DNA from: a virus
Length of the DNA: 27,985 nucleotides
Strand: one strand, 5' to 3'
IMG/VR virus record: IMGVR_UViG_3300027728_000067
Span: 1-27,985 of that record
Made by a program: the position numbers and the translations under genes. The notes under the pieces are model-generated. The model made no database searches and had not been told where the DNA came from. It saw nothing but the letters and a program-made list of their open reading frames with translations. Positions 5,874 to 15,820 of this stretch are shown one piece after another (positions within the stretch are counted from its first letter, which is position 1; each line of letters starts with the position of its first letter).

Positions 5874-7543
5874 GCATTTCATTCCTAAATACGCCTGCGG
5901 AATTCCAACCCGTATTATCAGACGGAATCTATTTCACCGTCTCAGGTTCAACCTATGACCCACAAACGACATTCAAATTCAAGTATGTCTACAATTTGGA
6001 AGTTGACGGTGTTCCTGTATTCTCAGGTAAGTGTTCTCCAAATCCATTCGGATTGGGGATTATTGACCTTCAACAGATATTGGAAACTTATACCAATTCG
6101 TTACCCATTTCATATTGGGATACGACCCCAATCTATACACACCAAACATTCCCGTTCTCAAGACCAGCAAACGTTGAAACCATCTTCTACCAAATCAAGG
6201 TAGGTTATGAGTATTCGGATTCTGCAATCAGTCCGATAACAGGTTTCACAGGATATGGAAACTCAATCGGTTTACCAGCGGTAGCGTCACAGGGATACAA
6301 GGTTTTCCGTTCAACTATGGGAACCAATCCAAACGCAACCCTACAAGACTTTAACATCAATCCATTTGTTTTATCAGGAACCCCACAAGGGATATATCCA
6401 ACAACATCAGGATTGTTCCTAACCAACGCACCACGAATATTAGATATCACACCCAATGACTATTTTACCTTGGGATTCACAAACTATTATCTGTGGAGTG
6501 GATTTACATCAATGGGTTTATCAGAACCATATTATAGTGAGTATAATTACTATGACGACCAAGGAGCACTAATCACCACCGAGAGGTATGAAAACCTCAC
6601 GACCAACGGAGGGGGTCCAAGAACTATATGCACGAACGTTTATCAGAACCTATTTCTGATTGACCCGTTGTCTGCGGTCACGGAGTTCAATACACTTTAT
6701 GTGGGAGCAGGACCTCTAAACATTCCTAACTTCCCGAGTGGAACAACACAATACACCGTTCAGTTGTTTGGTAAGTTCACAGGAACGACAACACCGATTC
6801 CTGCGTCCCCGACTCCAACACCTACACAGTTCTTAACACCAACTCCAACTCCTACACCATCATCAACCCCTGTAGGAATCTGTTCAGGTTGCACCGAGTA
6901 TCAAATAACATACACAGGAGAATCCGTAGCGAGTGTTACAATAATAAATTGTTATACACAACAACCACAAAATATTCTAATCCAACCCAACTTAGTTTAC
7001 AATTTATGTTCTTGTGAATTCCCTGTAACTGAAGTGGAGATGCAAATCTTAACAGGAGGTCCATGTGGTCCACCAATCACACCAACACCAACTCCAACTC
7101 CAAGTAATAGTTGTATTTGTGTAGAATACATAGTTACAAACGACACCCTATTGACTGACTTCATTCAATACATAAACTGTCTTGGTCAGGGAGTTACGTT
7201 TAGTTTAGGAGGAAATAGTGCGACAACGATATGTGGTTGTGAAGGGACCGTTGAAACAACATACTCAACTGTTAGTGAATTAGGACCTTGTGTTCCCCCA
7301 TCACAAACACCAACAAGAACCCCAACTAAAACTCCAACACCAACACCAACACCAGCGTGTGTTTGTGTTGAATACCAAATTGACTCAGAGCGAGAAGATG
7401 TAACTACAGTATCTTACATTGACTGCGATAATCAAGCGCAATTTGACTCACTACCTGGATTTGGAACCCTAATAATTTGTGCTTGTGAAGGTTCTGTTAA
7501 TGTTGAAGGTGGTGTTTCTATTACTAACTTAGGTCCTTGTTAA
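5870..7543 (+). CDS. Virion protein with three linker-joined Cys-rich repeats
   Basis: 557 aa. Residues 1-305 form a beta-rich domain (PAEFQPVLSDGIYFTVSGS..., SYWDTTPIYTHQTFPFSRP) of the type I associate with Bacteroidota phage tails. Then come three copies of a roughly 60-residue module at residues 338-399, 415-474 and 497-557. Each starts C-x-C/xxC then EY, has an internal Y/I-x-x-C, a C-x-C-E pair, and ends GPC. Pro/Thr linkers (TPTPTP) separate the copies at about 308-334, 403-413 and 480-495. The six conserved cysteines per copy suggest disulfide-stapled beta modules on the outside of the particle. Likely role: tail-side adhesion or decoration; the exact function is unknown. Confidence 0.7.
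   Translation: MSISFLNTPAEFQPVLSDGIYFTVSGSTYDPQTTFKFKYVYNLEVDGVPVFSGKCSPNPFGLGIIDLQQILETYTNSLPISYWDTTPIYTHQTFPFSRPANVETIFYQIKVGYEYSDSAISPITGFTGYGNSIGLPAVASQGYKVFRSTMGTNPNATLQDFNINPFVLSGTPQGIYPTTSGLFLTNAPRILDITPNDYFTLGFTNYYLWSGFTSMGLSEPYYSEYNYYDDQGALITTERYENLTTNGGGPRTICTNVYQNLFLIDPLSAVTEFNTLYVGAGPLNIPNFPSGTTQYTVQLFGKFTGTTTPIPASPTPTPTQFLTPTPTPTPSSTPVGICSGCTEYQITYTGESVASVTIINCYTQQPQNILIQPNLVYNLCSCEFPVTEVEMQILTGGPCGPPITPTPTPTPSNSCICVEYIVTNDTLLTDFIQYINCLGQGVTFSLGGNSATTICGCEGTVETTYSTVSELGPCVPPSQTPTRTPTKTPTPTPTPACVCVEYQIDSEREDVTTVSYIDCDNQAQFDSLPGFGTLIICACEGSVNVEGGVSITNLGPC
6881..7540 (+). repeat. Three tandem Cys-rich domain repeats with Pro/Thr linkers
   Basis: Protein-level repeats at 6881-7066, 7112-7291 and 7358-7540. 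Copies 2 and 3 are closest (CxCVEY ... CxCEG ... LGPC); copy 1 is more diverged (CSGCTEY ... CSCEF ... GGPC). Confidence 0.85.
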
Positions 7544-7556
7544 AAATTAAAATATT

Positions 7557-8090
7557 ATGGCTTTAATCCCACAACCAGTCCCAACAGGATACACACAAGG
7601 AATCTGTGCACAGTTCACACCTGTATCCGAAATATTTACATTCAACGTATCGTGTGGTCCAACACGTTCTTCAAACCAACATCTTCAGTTGATGTGGTTA
7701 AACAGATACGGACACTTTGATTACTATACGATGTTGTTTAACCGTTTCCAAGGTCTATCAATATCACGTCAACAATACAAGTCCCTCAATATTGATTGGG
7801 GGTCTCCTGACCCACAGAAAACACAATACTCAAGAGGACTAAACGACTCTGAGGTTGTGATGGTAGAGACCGTGATAGTAAACTCAGGATTCTGTAATCA
7901 ACCAACCTTCCAATGGTTAGAAGAACTTTACACATCAAATCTTGTATACGAAATCACAACAAACCGAGGACTCGCACCGGTGAATATCCTCAACACAGAA
8001 TTTGAGAAAAAGATTCAGGGTAACAGAACAATCTATAACTTGGAGTTACAATACGTTTATTCCAATAATATCAAACTTTTAGGTAAATAA
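7557..8090 (+). CDS. Putative tail protein
   Basis: 177 aa, no named family recognised. It starts ALIPQPVPTGYTQGICAQFTPVSEIFTF, has a middle region LMWLNRYGHFDYYTMLFNR, and ends with a beta-like region (NRTIYNLELQYVYSNNIKLL). The phrase on rotating W-L-N-R-Y-G-x-x-D-Y-Y recurs in tail proteins I have met in Bacteroidota phages. It lies between two larger tail proteins, with 13 nt before it and a one-base TAATG overlap with the next gene, so it is most likely a structural partner of the 870-aa protein. Confidence 0.6.
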   Translation: MALIPQPVPTGYTQGICAQFTPVSEIFTFNVSCGPTRSSNQHLQLMWLNRYGHFDYYTMLFNRFQGLSISRQQYKSLNIDWGSPDPQKTQYSRGLNDSEVVMVETVIVNSGFCNQPTFQWLEELYTSNLVYEITTNRGLAPVNILNTEFEKKIQGNRTIYNLELQYVYSNNIKLLGK

Positions 8091-10702
8091 TGAATACCAC
8101 CCTTTTGGTTCAATTATCAGGTAATACATGGACACAACTCGATTTGTTTGAGGATGTCCCAATTACCCTTATTATTCAACAGAATGACCTTACGAATTTA
8201 ACTACTCGTAGGGTTCCCTATTCAAGAACAATTTTGATTCCCGATACCGCAAACAACGCTATCATCTTTGAACATTACTACGAGGTCAATGGGAGTGAAT
8301 TCAACCCGTTACAGAAAATACCTTGTGTGGTTCAATATCGTGGAACAGACATCTTCCAAGGGGTAATGAGATTGAACTCTGTAACAACCTCAACAGAGGA
8401 AAGGGTATATGAGATTTTTGTCTTGGGTGAGGTATCCGACTTCACCGCAGATTTTCGTAACATAGAACTTCAGGATTTAAATTGGACTGACCTAAATCAC
8501 GACCACGTGTATAGTTCAATCACAGAATCTTGGGAGTGTAGAAACGATGGTGTAACAGGTTTATTTGGGGGTAAGATTCTTTATCCACTTATCAACTACG
8601 GATTGGATTATCAGGGGGACAGTTCCTCAGGAGCAACCCCAACATTCACCTATGACTTTGACGGTCCTTTATCATTTGATAGTGCATCATTTCCTGCTTC
8701 ACCGAGTATGTTCAAACCTGCACTTCAGGTAAAGGATGTGTTGGATAGAATTTTTAATACCACATCATATACGGTTAACAGTGAATTTTTCAATTCAGAA
8801 TACTTCACTTCAATGTATATGGATACGTTCCAAAATGGTAAGATTGGAATTGAGTATGCATCAGGGGTAACAAACCAAAACATCTTTAAAGCGTTCGGTA
8901 ACAATACTCGGGTTCAGACATTTGACTACAATAAAGATACCCGTCATGAGATTCAATTTTTTGATGATATTAACGGTGGTTATGACCCATTGAATAACTA
9001 CACATCTTCGGGAGGTAATACGTTCAGGGTTCCGTATTCAGGTCAATATGGGTTTAATCTAAGATTCAATTTATCAACGTTGGATTTCTGTATTTGGACC
9101 GCAATATTAGTTCCTGACATCACCATCCAAGCATGGAAGGGAACAGACCCAAATACAATTTTGACTACAGGGACTATGTTCTTTGAGTCCTCACCAATCA
9201 AACTATCTCAAGCATACGCAGGATTGGGTGGTTCAGGTCCATTACCGGTGAATCTGTTCTTCTCTGATACCTTAAACGCAGGCGAATTTGTCCGTGTGTT
9301 TATATTTGACAAGACCACATTTGGTAATCCATTTTGTTTTTCTCAAAACAAAGGAAATTATGAAATACTTGGATATGATGACGGGACAATCACTGACTTA
9401 CTCCCAATGTATGAACTCTACCAATCTCCAACAATTATCACAGAATTGGTGGATATGACTTTGGGTATTCCAAACGTAAATGCGTTTGAATTCCTTCGTA
9501 GTATCATCACCCTGTTTAACTTAATTATCGTTCAGGATGAGGTTCAGAAAGTTATTAGAATAGAACCGTATAATTGGTATTTTGATGATAACGGAAGACC
9601 CATAAAAGACTTCACAAAAATCATGGATTTGGACTCAGGTGTTAGAATTGAACCTCTGTCATTTGACCTCTCCAAAGACGTTACATGGACTTATAAGTTC
9701 ACAGATAATGAATTCCTACCCAAACAGTTTACAGACCGTTTTGATTACGTTTTCGGTAGGGAGAGATTTACTTCACCATCAAACATTTTTACCGGTGAAC
9801 AAGTCTATGAACTCCCGTTTGGTTCATGTCCTACCTCAGGGGTAACCAACGCACCGAACTTTATCATACCACAGTTCTATTACCTGAACAACCAACAACA
9901 AGCACCCTACTCCACAATTCCCCATTTATTCTTTTGGGTGGGAAACAGACATGCGTATAAGGATGCGTTGAAGTCAGACCAAGGGTCATGGTATTTGTTA
10001 TCAGGTTCCACACCAGTCGAATGGGTAACCTACCCATGTGTATCACACCTATCAACCTTGGAATCTCAAGGGGTGAGTGAGGTAATATCAGATTTAAACT
10101 TTAGAGGGACTTTTGACTTCTTTGGTAACTCAACCACACAGATACTACAGTTCACTCCGTTTACCATCTATAACTCGTTTTGGAGGACCTATGTGGAGAA
10201 TCTCTATGACCCAACAAATAAGAGATTAACAGGAAAGTTTTTCTTCAGACCGATTGATGTATATGAAACAAAACTCAACGATAAGATATGGATTAAAGAT
10301 TCCTATTTTACGATTGAAAAAATCACGGATGCTGACTTGGTGAATAAACGACTTACTCAGATTTCTTTGATTAAGGAATCAAGTCCATACTATAAGATTG
10401 AACCACCTGCTCCCATCTATATCTTGGACCCTAACGAAGGATATCCATCACCTGAACCGTTTTGGTATGGTCTTGCTTACGTATCGACAGACAAAGATTT
10501 GGTATGTAATGGAACAACACCATCACTAACCACCATTTATTCGTTTGGGTCAGGAACCTTAGGTAATTTGGACAAGGTATTCATAGACACAGGAACCTCT
10601 TACCAAGTTCTTCCAATGGGAACCTATGTAAGACAGACAACATCTACGACCACCTTTGTTGTGGTTGATATTTATGGAAGAGTATTACAAACCTCTTGTT
10701 AA
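8090..10702 (+). CDS. Large tail-tip/baseplate-type structural protein
   Basis: 870 aa, beta-rich with many Phe, Tyr and Asn residues and no membrane segment. The N-terminal part contains TRRVPYSRTILIPDTANN and a following YRGTDIFQGVMRL, a pattern resembling a domain of tail-hub or baseplate proteins in Bacteroidota phages. The middle has several Y/F-rich beta stretches, and the region near residue 500 (LFNLIIVQDEVQKVIRIEPYNWYF) resembles a tail-hub segment. The C-terminal 100 residues (SPEPFWYGLAYVSTDKDLVCNGTT...) look like a separate small beta domain. Located directly before the tape measure gene, so it probably builds the tail tip. Specific function is inferred from place and size. Confidence 0.6.
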   Translation: MNTTLLVQLSGNTWTQLDLFEDVPITLIIQQNDLTNLTTRRVPYSRTILIPDTANNAIIFEHYYEVNGSEFNPLQKIPCVVQYRGTDIFQGVMRLNSVTTSTEERVYEIFVLGEVSDFTADFRNIELQDLNWTDLNHDHVYSSITESWECRNDGVTGLFGGKILYPLINYGLDYQGDSSSGATPTFTYDFDGPLSFDSASFPASPSMFKPALQVKDVLDRIFNTTSYTVNSEFFNSEYFTSMYMDTFQNGKIGIEYASGVTNQNIFKAFGNNTRVQTFDYNKDTRHEIQFFDDINGGYDPLNNYTSSGGNTFRVPYSGQYGFNLRFNLSTLDFCIWTAILVPDITIQAWKGTDPNTILTTGTMFFESSPIKLSQAYAGLGGSGPLPVNLFFSDTLNAGEFVRVFIFDKTTFGNPFCFSQNKGNYEILGYDDGTITDLLPMYELYQSPTIITELVDMTLGIPNVNAFEFLRSIITLFNLIIVQDEVQKVIRIEPYNWYFDDNGRPIKDFTKIMDLDSGVRIEPLSFDLSKDVTWTYKFTDNEFLPKQFTDRFDYVFGRERFTSPSNIFTGEQVYELPFGSCPTSGVTNAPNFIIPQFYYLNNQQQAPYSTIPHLFFWVGNRHAYKDALKSDQGSWYLLSGSTPVEWVTYPCVSHLSTLESQGVSEVISDLNFRGTFDFFGNSTTQILQFTPFTIYNSFWRTYVENLYDPTNKRLTGKFFFRPIDVYETKLNDKIWIKDSYFTIEKITDADLVNKRLTQISLIKESSPYYKIEPPAPIYILDPNEGYPSPEPFWYGLAYVSTDKDLVCNGTTPSLTTIYSFGSGTLGNLDKVFIDTGTSYQVLPMGTYVRQTTSTTTFVVVDIYGRVLQTSC

Positions 10703-10708
10703 TAAAAC

Positions 10709-13700
10709 ATGCAAAATATAGCGTTAAACATCGTCTTGAACGGTGTCCCCCAAGCAATCTCAAACCTCACTCAATTTGAAGAGGTATTAATATCAGCAAG
10801 AAGTCAGTTATCAGAACTTGAAATTGGTAGTGTTGCGTTTAAGAAATTATCGGGTGAGATTAAAACTGCGGATAACTCATTACGTCAGTTAAAAAAACAA
10901 ACTGAGGGTAAAGACCTTGAAGGTCGATTGGGTGATTTTGGTAAATTAGGAGGAGCGATTGGTTCCTCATTTGCTGCTGCTACTGCTGCAATCCAACTCT
11001 TCGGAGATGGGTCAGAAGATTCCTTAAAAGCGGTGACTTCAGCACAAAACGCACTGACGATTGCATTCGCTGCTCGTGGGGTTGCGGAAGGTGCTGTCGT
11101 GGTTGAGAACATAGCGTTAGAGATTTCTAACTATGCGGTTGCGAAATCAGAACTTGCTGCAAACGCTGCAACCAAAGCGTTCTACACAACCCTTGCTGCT
11201 AACCCATACACCGCAATCCTTGTGGGTGTTGGATTACTTATTACAGCGTTCATCGGGTTGACGAGTGCGACCGATGATGCGAAGAAAGCACAGAAAGAAT
11301 TCAACGAAGCATTGACCAAAGATATTGCAAAAGAACAATCGTCTTTTAGGTCACTACAAAGAACCATTGAGAATACAAACTTGAGTTATGAAACCCGTAA
11401 GGATGCGTTAGATAAACTCAGGGAACAGTTCCCCAAGTATTTTGAAAACTTAGAAGATGAAGAAATACTCAACGGTAAGGTAAAAATTAGTTATCAACAG
11501 TTAGCAGAAGCAATCAGAAGTGCAGCAACTGCACGTGCTCTTGAAGGTCGTATTACATCACGAGCAGAAAAACTTCTTGAGTTAACCGATAGAGAAAAAG
11601 TTTTACAACAACAAATTACAAAAGCAAAAAAAGACCAAGTTGAATCACAAAAGGTTTTAATTTCAGGTGGTGGTTCAACCGGTATTGGTGGTAATTTAAT
11701 TTTCCAAGAAGGTGTAGAACGTAGATTATTTGGTTTACAGGACCAACAGAAATCAGTTCAAAAAGAAATCAGTAATTTAAAAGCGTTGGACCTTAAGGAT
11801 TCAAAAGCGATTTTTGATATCCAAAATCAAGTTGAACCTGTAATGGGTAAAATCCGAGACGATGAAAAAGACATCACCAAGGAGAAAGAGAAACAAGAGG
11901 TCTTAAATGTTAAACAACTTGAGATTGAAAGATTAAGATTGGAAGCGGTAGACCGACAAAAAGCAACCTTACAAGCAATCTTTGATTTTCAATCCATATC
12001 TCAACCTACGATTCTTAAAAACCAAGAACAGGAAATCAATAACCTAAAACAGATTGAGACCATACTCCAAGGGATTATCAAAGGTTCTCCCCTGTCAGAT
12101 GTATTCAGTCCTCTTGACACAGATAAAGAATATAAAGATGTATTTAAAACTATTGTTGATGGTTCTATTACAGCGATTAAATTTATTGATAAGTTTCCAA
12201 CATCGATTGAAGCAATTAAAAAACAATTTAATGATATCAATTTTGATGTTTTTAGTCCTGAACAACAGAAAGATATTGTGTTGTATTTCAACACTATTGA
12301 TGCAGGTATTCGAGCAATCGGTAAACTTAAGTTTGGTGAGAAACAATTAGATAATAGTAAGACACAATTACTAATTCAAAACCAAATTACAGAATCTCGT
12401 CGATTACAAGCGCTTGTTGATAAAGGTGCGTTCACTCAATCTGTTGCGAATCTAAAACTTAGAGAATCTCTATCAAAAGAAATAACCACACAATTAGGTT
12501 TAGAAGAAGAATTTACAAAGTTCTTATTAGCACAAACTGACGAACAGAAAAAAACATATCAAGCGTTTCTTGATTCAAAGGAGGAATACCAAGGTTTAAT
12601 TAGTCTCATCAATACAAGTTTATCGACTATCCTTAAGTTCAATACTGAGGTAAGTGACAGTGGTAAAAAAATTAATGAGAACACTGAGGAATACAAAAAG
12701 AAATTACAGGAAGTTAAAAGATTATTAAAAACTTTAAACGAAGAAGAATTCAAACAATTCTTACAAGCGACAGGATATGACTTCCAATCCGCATTGACTG
12801 AGGGTGTAACCAGCGCAAAGAAAATCGTTGAAATCGGTGGTAAAGAAGCATTACAAAAATGGTTAGACGCTACCGACAAGTTACCTATTGAATTTGATAA
12901 GATGACAATTAAACAATTGAAAAATCTTAAATCAACTTTAGAACTCGCAGGTGAAGAATTAGATGAATACGGTATTGTTGTAACCGAAACTTTTGACAAT
13001 ACATTATCAGGTGTTGAAGGAGCAATCAAGGAGAAAATCACAGTAAATATTCTCGGTGCTCTTCAAGAAGTTCAATCGGTTTTAAACACATTATCACAAA
13101 CCACATCAGCATACTATAACGCTCAGTTTGATGTTCTTGAGAAGAGAAATAAGAGAATAACTGAGGGTATTGTTGGTGACAGTGTCGCAGCAAATCAGAA
13201 ACGAATTGAAGCAGAAAAGTCCTACCAAACACAAAGAGCAAAACTTGAGAAACAAGCAGCAAAAACATCCCTTAGGATTTCACTTGCTCAGTCTTTATCA
13301 AACACCGCAGAAGCAATCACCAAAGCAGTTGCGGTATATGGACCCACACCAGGGTCATTCGTAGCAGCAGCGTTGGTTGCGACGCTCAGTGCGGTTCAGA
13401 CAGGAATCATCGCAACCCAACTTGCAAACATTGACAGTTACCGAAGTGGTGGTATGTTAAAGAGACAAGGTGGTGGGATGGTATTTGGTCCTTCACATGA
13501 AAACGGGGGAGTTAGATTTCAACAAGGAGGTATTGAACTCGAAGGTAATGAATCAGTAATCAACCGTGTATCCACTATAAACTATATGGGATTACTTAGT
13601 CAGATTAACCAATCGGGTGGTGGAAGACCAATCGGACCAGGTTATGATGATTCACGTATCGTGGAAGCAATCGCAAAACAACGTAATACCCCAATTAGAG

Positions 13701-13774
13701 CATACGTTGTAGAATCGGATATCACCGCTAAACAAGAGACAGCAAGACGACTTGAAAAACTCAGTCAGATTTAA
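10709..13774 (+). CDS. Tail tape measure protein
   Basis: 1021 aa. It sets tail length and is ejected or rearranged at infection. Long Lys/Glu/Gln-rich helical and coiled-coil regions fill residues about 190-900. Hydrophobic segments lie at about 160-184 (NPYTAILVGVGLLITAFIG) and around 870-900 (GSFVAAALVATLSAVQTGII), typical for tape measures. The C-terminal part shows a Gly-rich motif (GGGMVFGPSHENGGVRF, then IELEGNESVINRVST) found at the end of many Bacteroidota phage tape measures, from about residue 915 on. At about 0.15 nm per residue the tail would be about 150 nm (inference). The start is 6 nt after the preceding stop. Confidence 0.9.
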   Translation: MQNIALNIVLNGVPQAISNLTQFEEVLISARSQLSELEIGSVAFKKLSGEIKTADNSLRQLKKQTEGKDLEGRLGDFGKLGGAIGSSFAAATAAIQLFGDGSEDSLKAVTSAQNALTIAFAARGVAEGAVVVENIALEISNYAVAKSELAANAATKAFYTTLAANPYTAILVGVGLLITAFIGLTSATDDAKKAQKEFNEALTKDIAKEQSSFRSLQRTIENTNLSYETRKDALDKLREQFPKYFENLEDEEILNGKVKISYQQLAEAIRSAATARALEGRITSRAEKLLELTDREKVLQQQITKAKKDQVESQKVLISGGGSTGIGGNLIFQEGVERRLFGLQDQQKSVQKEISNLKALDLKDSKAIFDIQNQVEPVMGKIRDDEKDITKEKEKQEVLNVKQLEIERLRLEAVDRQKATLQAIFDFQSISQPTILKNQEQEINNLKQIETILQGIIKGSPLSDVFSPLDTDKEYKDVFKTIVDGSITAIKFIDKFPTSIEAIKKQFNDINFDVFSPEQQKDIVLYFNTIDAGIRAIGKLKFGEKQLDNSKTQLLIQNQITESRRLQALVDKGAFTQSVANLKLRESLSKEITTQLGLEEEFTKFLLAQTDEQKKTYQAFLDSKEEYQGLISLINTSLSTILKFNTEVSDSGKKINENTEEYKKKLQEVKRLLKTLNEEEFKQFLQATGYDFQSALTEGVTSAKKIVEIGGKEALQKWLDATDKLPIEFDKMTIKQLKNLKSTLELAGEELDEYGIVVTETFDNTLSGVEGAIKEKITVNILGALQEVQSVLNTLSQTTSAYYNAQFDVLEKRNKRITEGIVGDSVAANQKRIEAEKSYQTQRAKLEKQAAKTSLRISLAQSLSNTAEAITKAVAVYGPTPGSFVAAALVATLSAVQTGIIATQLANIDSYRSGGMLKRQGGGMVFGPSHENGGVRFQQGGIELEGNESVINRVSTINYMGLLSQINQSGGGRPIGPGYDDSRIVEAIAKQRNTPIRAYVVESDITAKQETARRLEKLSQI

Positions 13775-13792
13775 TCAAAATATTTATTAACA

Positions 13793-15820
13793 ATGTATAA
13801 AATTATAGAACTTGAGATAGACCCTGAATTATCAGGAAACACCGGTGTGTTCGAGGTAGCATGGGTTGAATACCCTGCGATAGAACAGGAACTTATGTAT
13901 TTCTCCAAATACAAATTCTTTAAAGCACCCGACTATGTCTCCTCCAAAGCATGTCAAGCAATCAAGGAGAACCAGAAACGTGGTAATCCAGCAGGGACTC
14001 AAGTAGGAAAGGTTCGTGCACAACAGTTGTGTAACCAAGAGGAAATCTCATTGGAGACCATCAAGAGAATGAAGTCATTCCTATCAAGAGCTTCGACCTA
14101 TGACACGGGTAATTGGGATGACAATGGAACGATTGCTATGGGACTTTGGGGTGGTCAGGAAGCGTTAACATGGGTCGACAAGATTCTTGACCAACAAGAA
14201 GAAATGGGTATCCAAGATTTTGTTTACCCAACAATCGGTGAACCCAAAGATGAGTTTATTTCCCGTTGTATTCCATATCTAATTAACGAAGGTAAGACCG
14301 AGGATGAAGCGCTAGGTCAATGTTATGGAATGTGGGAGAACAGGGAATTCTCTCCTGACAAAGTGTCATTTGATTGGGATGATACATTAGATACTCGTGG
14401 TGGTAAAATGTTATTGAAACAGGAACTCCAAAGGGGGTCTCTGATTTATATCATATCCGCACGTTCAATGACCTCAAAGGAAATGATTGACCTTAGTAAC
14501 GAATATGGATTCCCTGCGAGTCATATTTACACCACAGGAAGTAACCAAGAAAAGGTTGAAAAAATTAAAGAACTTGGAATCAAAAGACACTACGATAATA
14601 ACTTCAGAGTTATTCAAGATTTAGATGGAGTAGGTATCAAGTTCGATTACGATGTTACAGGATTACCAAGTTACGACAATTACCCATCATCAGGAGACAC
14701 CGACAGTATGTTGATTGAACCTGTGTTATTCTCATGTGGATGTGATTTACATGAAGAAGATTTTGAATGGACAGAGGAAGATTTGTTGATGAAACAAGAA
14801 TTCACCAAACTAAAAGAGAACCTGACTCAAGAAGAATTTGAAGCGGTCACCAACCCCCTACTTAGAGGATTTACTGAATCTGAAATTTACGGGTTGAATC
14901 ACCCTACACCTGTGACTTATTTTGAGTATAACAGAAAACTCGGAGGAAGTCCTGACAGAGACTTTTGCACTTCCATTCAGGGTAGATGGTTCCGTAGAGC
15001 ACAAATCGATGCTCTGAGGGATTTAAACACCCAATTTGGACATAACAGACAACCGTATTCTAAGTGGTTGTATAAAGGTGGACCGAATTGTGTTCACGCT
15101 TGGTATAAAGCATTATTCCAAGGTAGAAACCGAGCGGACCAAGGATACGCTCAGGGTCTTGCAGGACAAGCACCAAAAGAACTTCCTAACCAAGGATATT
15201 ACAACGAAGAGACGAAACGTAAAAGTGAGATTGCTTACATAGTATCTCAACAAAACATGAACTCAGTTTCTTATACCAAGTCATTAGATTGTTTTGGTGA
15301 TGTTTGTAAGGTAGGATTCAGTAAAGAAACCAATCAGATGTTCGCTACCAAGACGGACCAAAGGATGGTTTACACTCCACTGATGATACCTAATATTCTA
15401 ATACCTCGTTTTGATGAAGTGTCAAATGAAAAGTATTTTGTAAAATTTACTCTTGAGACAATTCTTAAGATTCAACAAAAGTTCATGATAGAACAACGAA
15501 CCCGAGCAACCAACTACGAACATTCAGATAAGAAATACAGTGATGCGGTGATGGTGGAGTCATGGATTGTTGAAGGTGAAAAGGATAAATCATATGAACT
15601 TGGTTTTACCCAAGAACAGATTCCGTTTGGAACATGGATGGGGGGGTATAAAATCCTCGAAACCCCCGAGGGAAATGAGATTTGGAATGAACTTATTAAA
15701 AATGGAAAAGTCAAAGGAATGTCCGTAGAAGGTAATTTCTTAATGAATTTTTCACAGGTTAAAACCGATGAGTATTTATTAGAACAAATCATAAACATAT
15801 TAAATCAAATAATTGATTAA
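13793..15820 (+). CDS. Mosaic head protein: WGG module, HAD phosphatase, MuF-like, XkdF-like prohead protease
   Basis: 675 aa with modules in order. (1) Residues 50-130: a module with the RG...G...A..L, then KRMKSFLSR and GLWGG, W pattern of phage head proteins. (2) 152-182: EFISRC...CYGMW, another head-protein motif. (3) About 188-288: HAD phosphatase: motif I FDWDDTL (D194, D196), motif II S222 in IISARS, motif III a Lys among 254-259, motif IV D268 in HYDNN. (4) About 355-440: MuF-like part with DRDFCTSI and GGPNCVHAW (Cys/His cluster 392, 433, 435). (5) 515-650: XkdF-like protease with VYTPLMIPN, NYEHSD (H577), VESWIV and GMSVEGNF (S644). It precedes scaffold and capsid genes, fitting capsid maturation. 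The HAD insertion is unexpected; its motifs look intact. Confidence 0.85.
   Translation: MYKIIELEIDPELSGNTGVFEVAWVEYPAIEQELMYFSKYKFFKAPDYVSSKACQAIKENQKRGNPAGTQVGKVRAQQLCNQEEISLETIKRMKSFLSRASTYDTGNWDDNGTIAMGLWGGQEALTWVDKILDQQEEMGIQDFVYPTIGEPKDEFISRCIPYLINEGKTEDEALGQCYGMWENREFSPDKVSFDWDDTLDTRGGKMLLKQELQRGSLIYIISARSMTSKEMIDLSNEYGFPASHIYTTGSNQEKVEKIKELGIKRHYDNNFRVIQDLDGVGIKFDYDVTGLPSYDNYPSSGDTDSMLIEPVLFSCGCDLHEEDFEWTEEDLLMKQEFTKLKENLTQEEFEAVTNPLLRGFTESEIYGLNHPTPVTYFEYNRKLGGSPDRDFCTSIQGRWFRRAQIDALRDLNTQFGHNRQPYSKWLYKGGPNCVHAWYKALFQGRNRADQGYAQGLAGQAPKELPNQGYYNEETKRKSEIAYIVSQQNMNSVSYTKSLDCFGDVCKVGFSKETNQMFATKTDQRMVYTPLMIPNILIPRFDEVSNEKYFVKFTLETILKIQQKFMIEQRTRATNYEHSDKKYSDAVMVESWIVEGEKDKSYELGFTQEQIPFGTWMGGYKILETPEGNEIWNELIKNGKVKGMSVEGNFLMNFSQVKTDEYLLEQIINILNQIID

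Noticed and set aside
12559-13041. 160-aa minus-strand frame
   Set aside because: Antisense to the tape measure gene; Ser/Leu/Asn-rich composition expected from the opposite strand of Lys/Glu-rich helices; no start signal.
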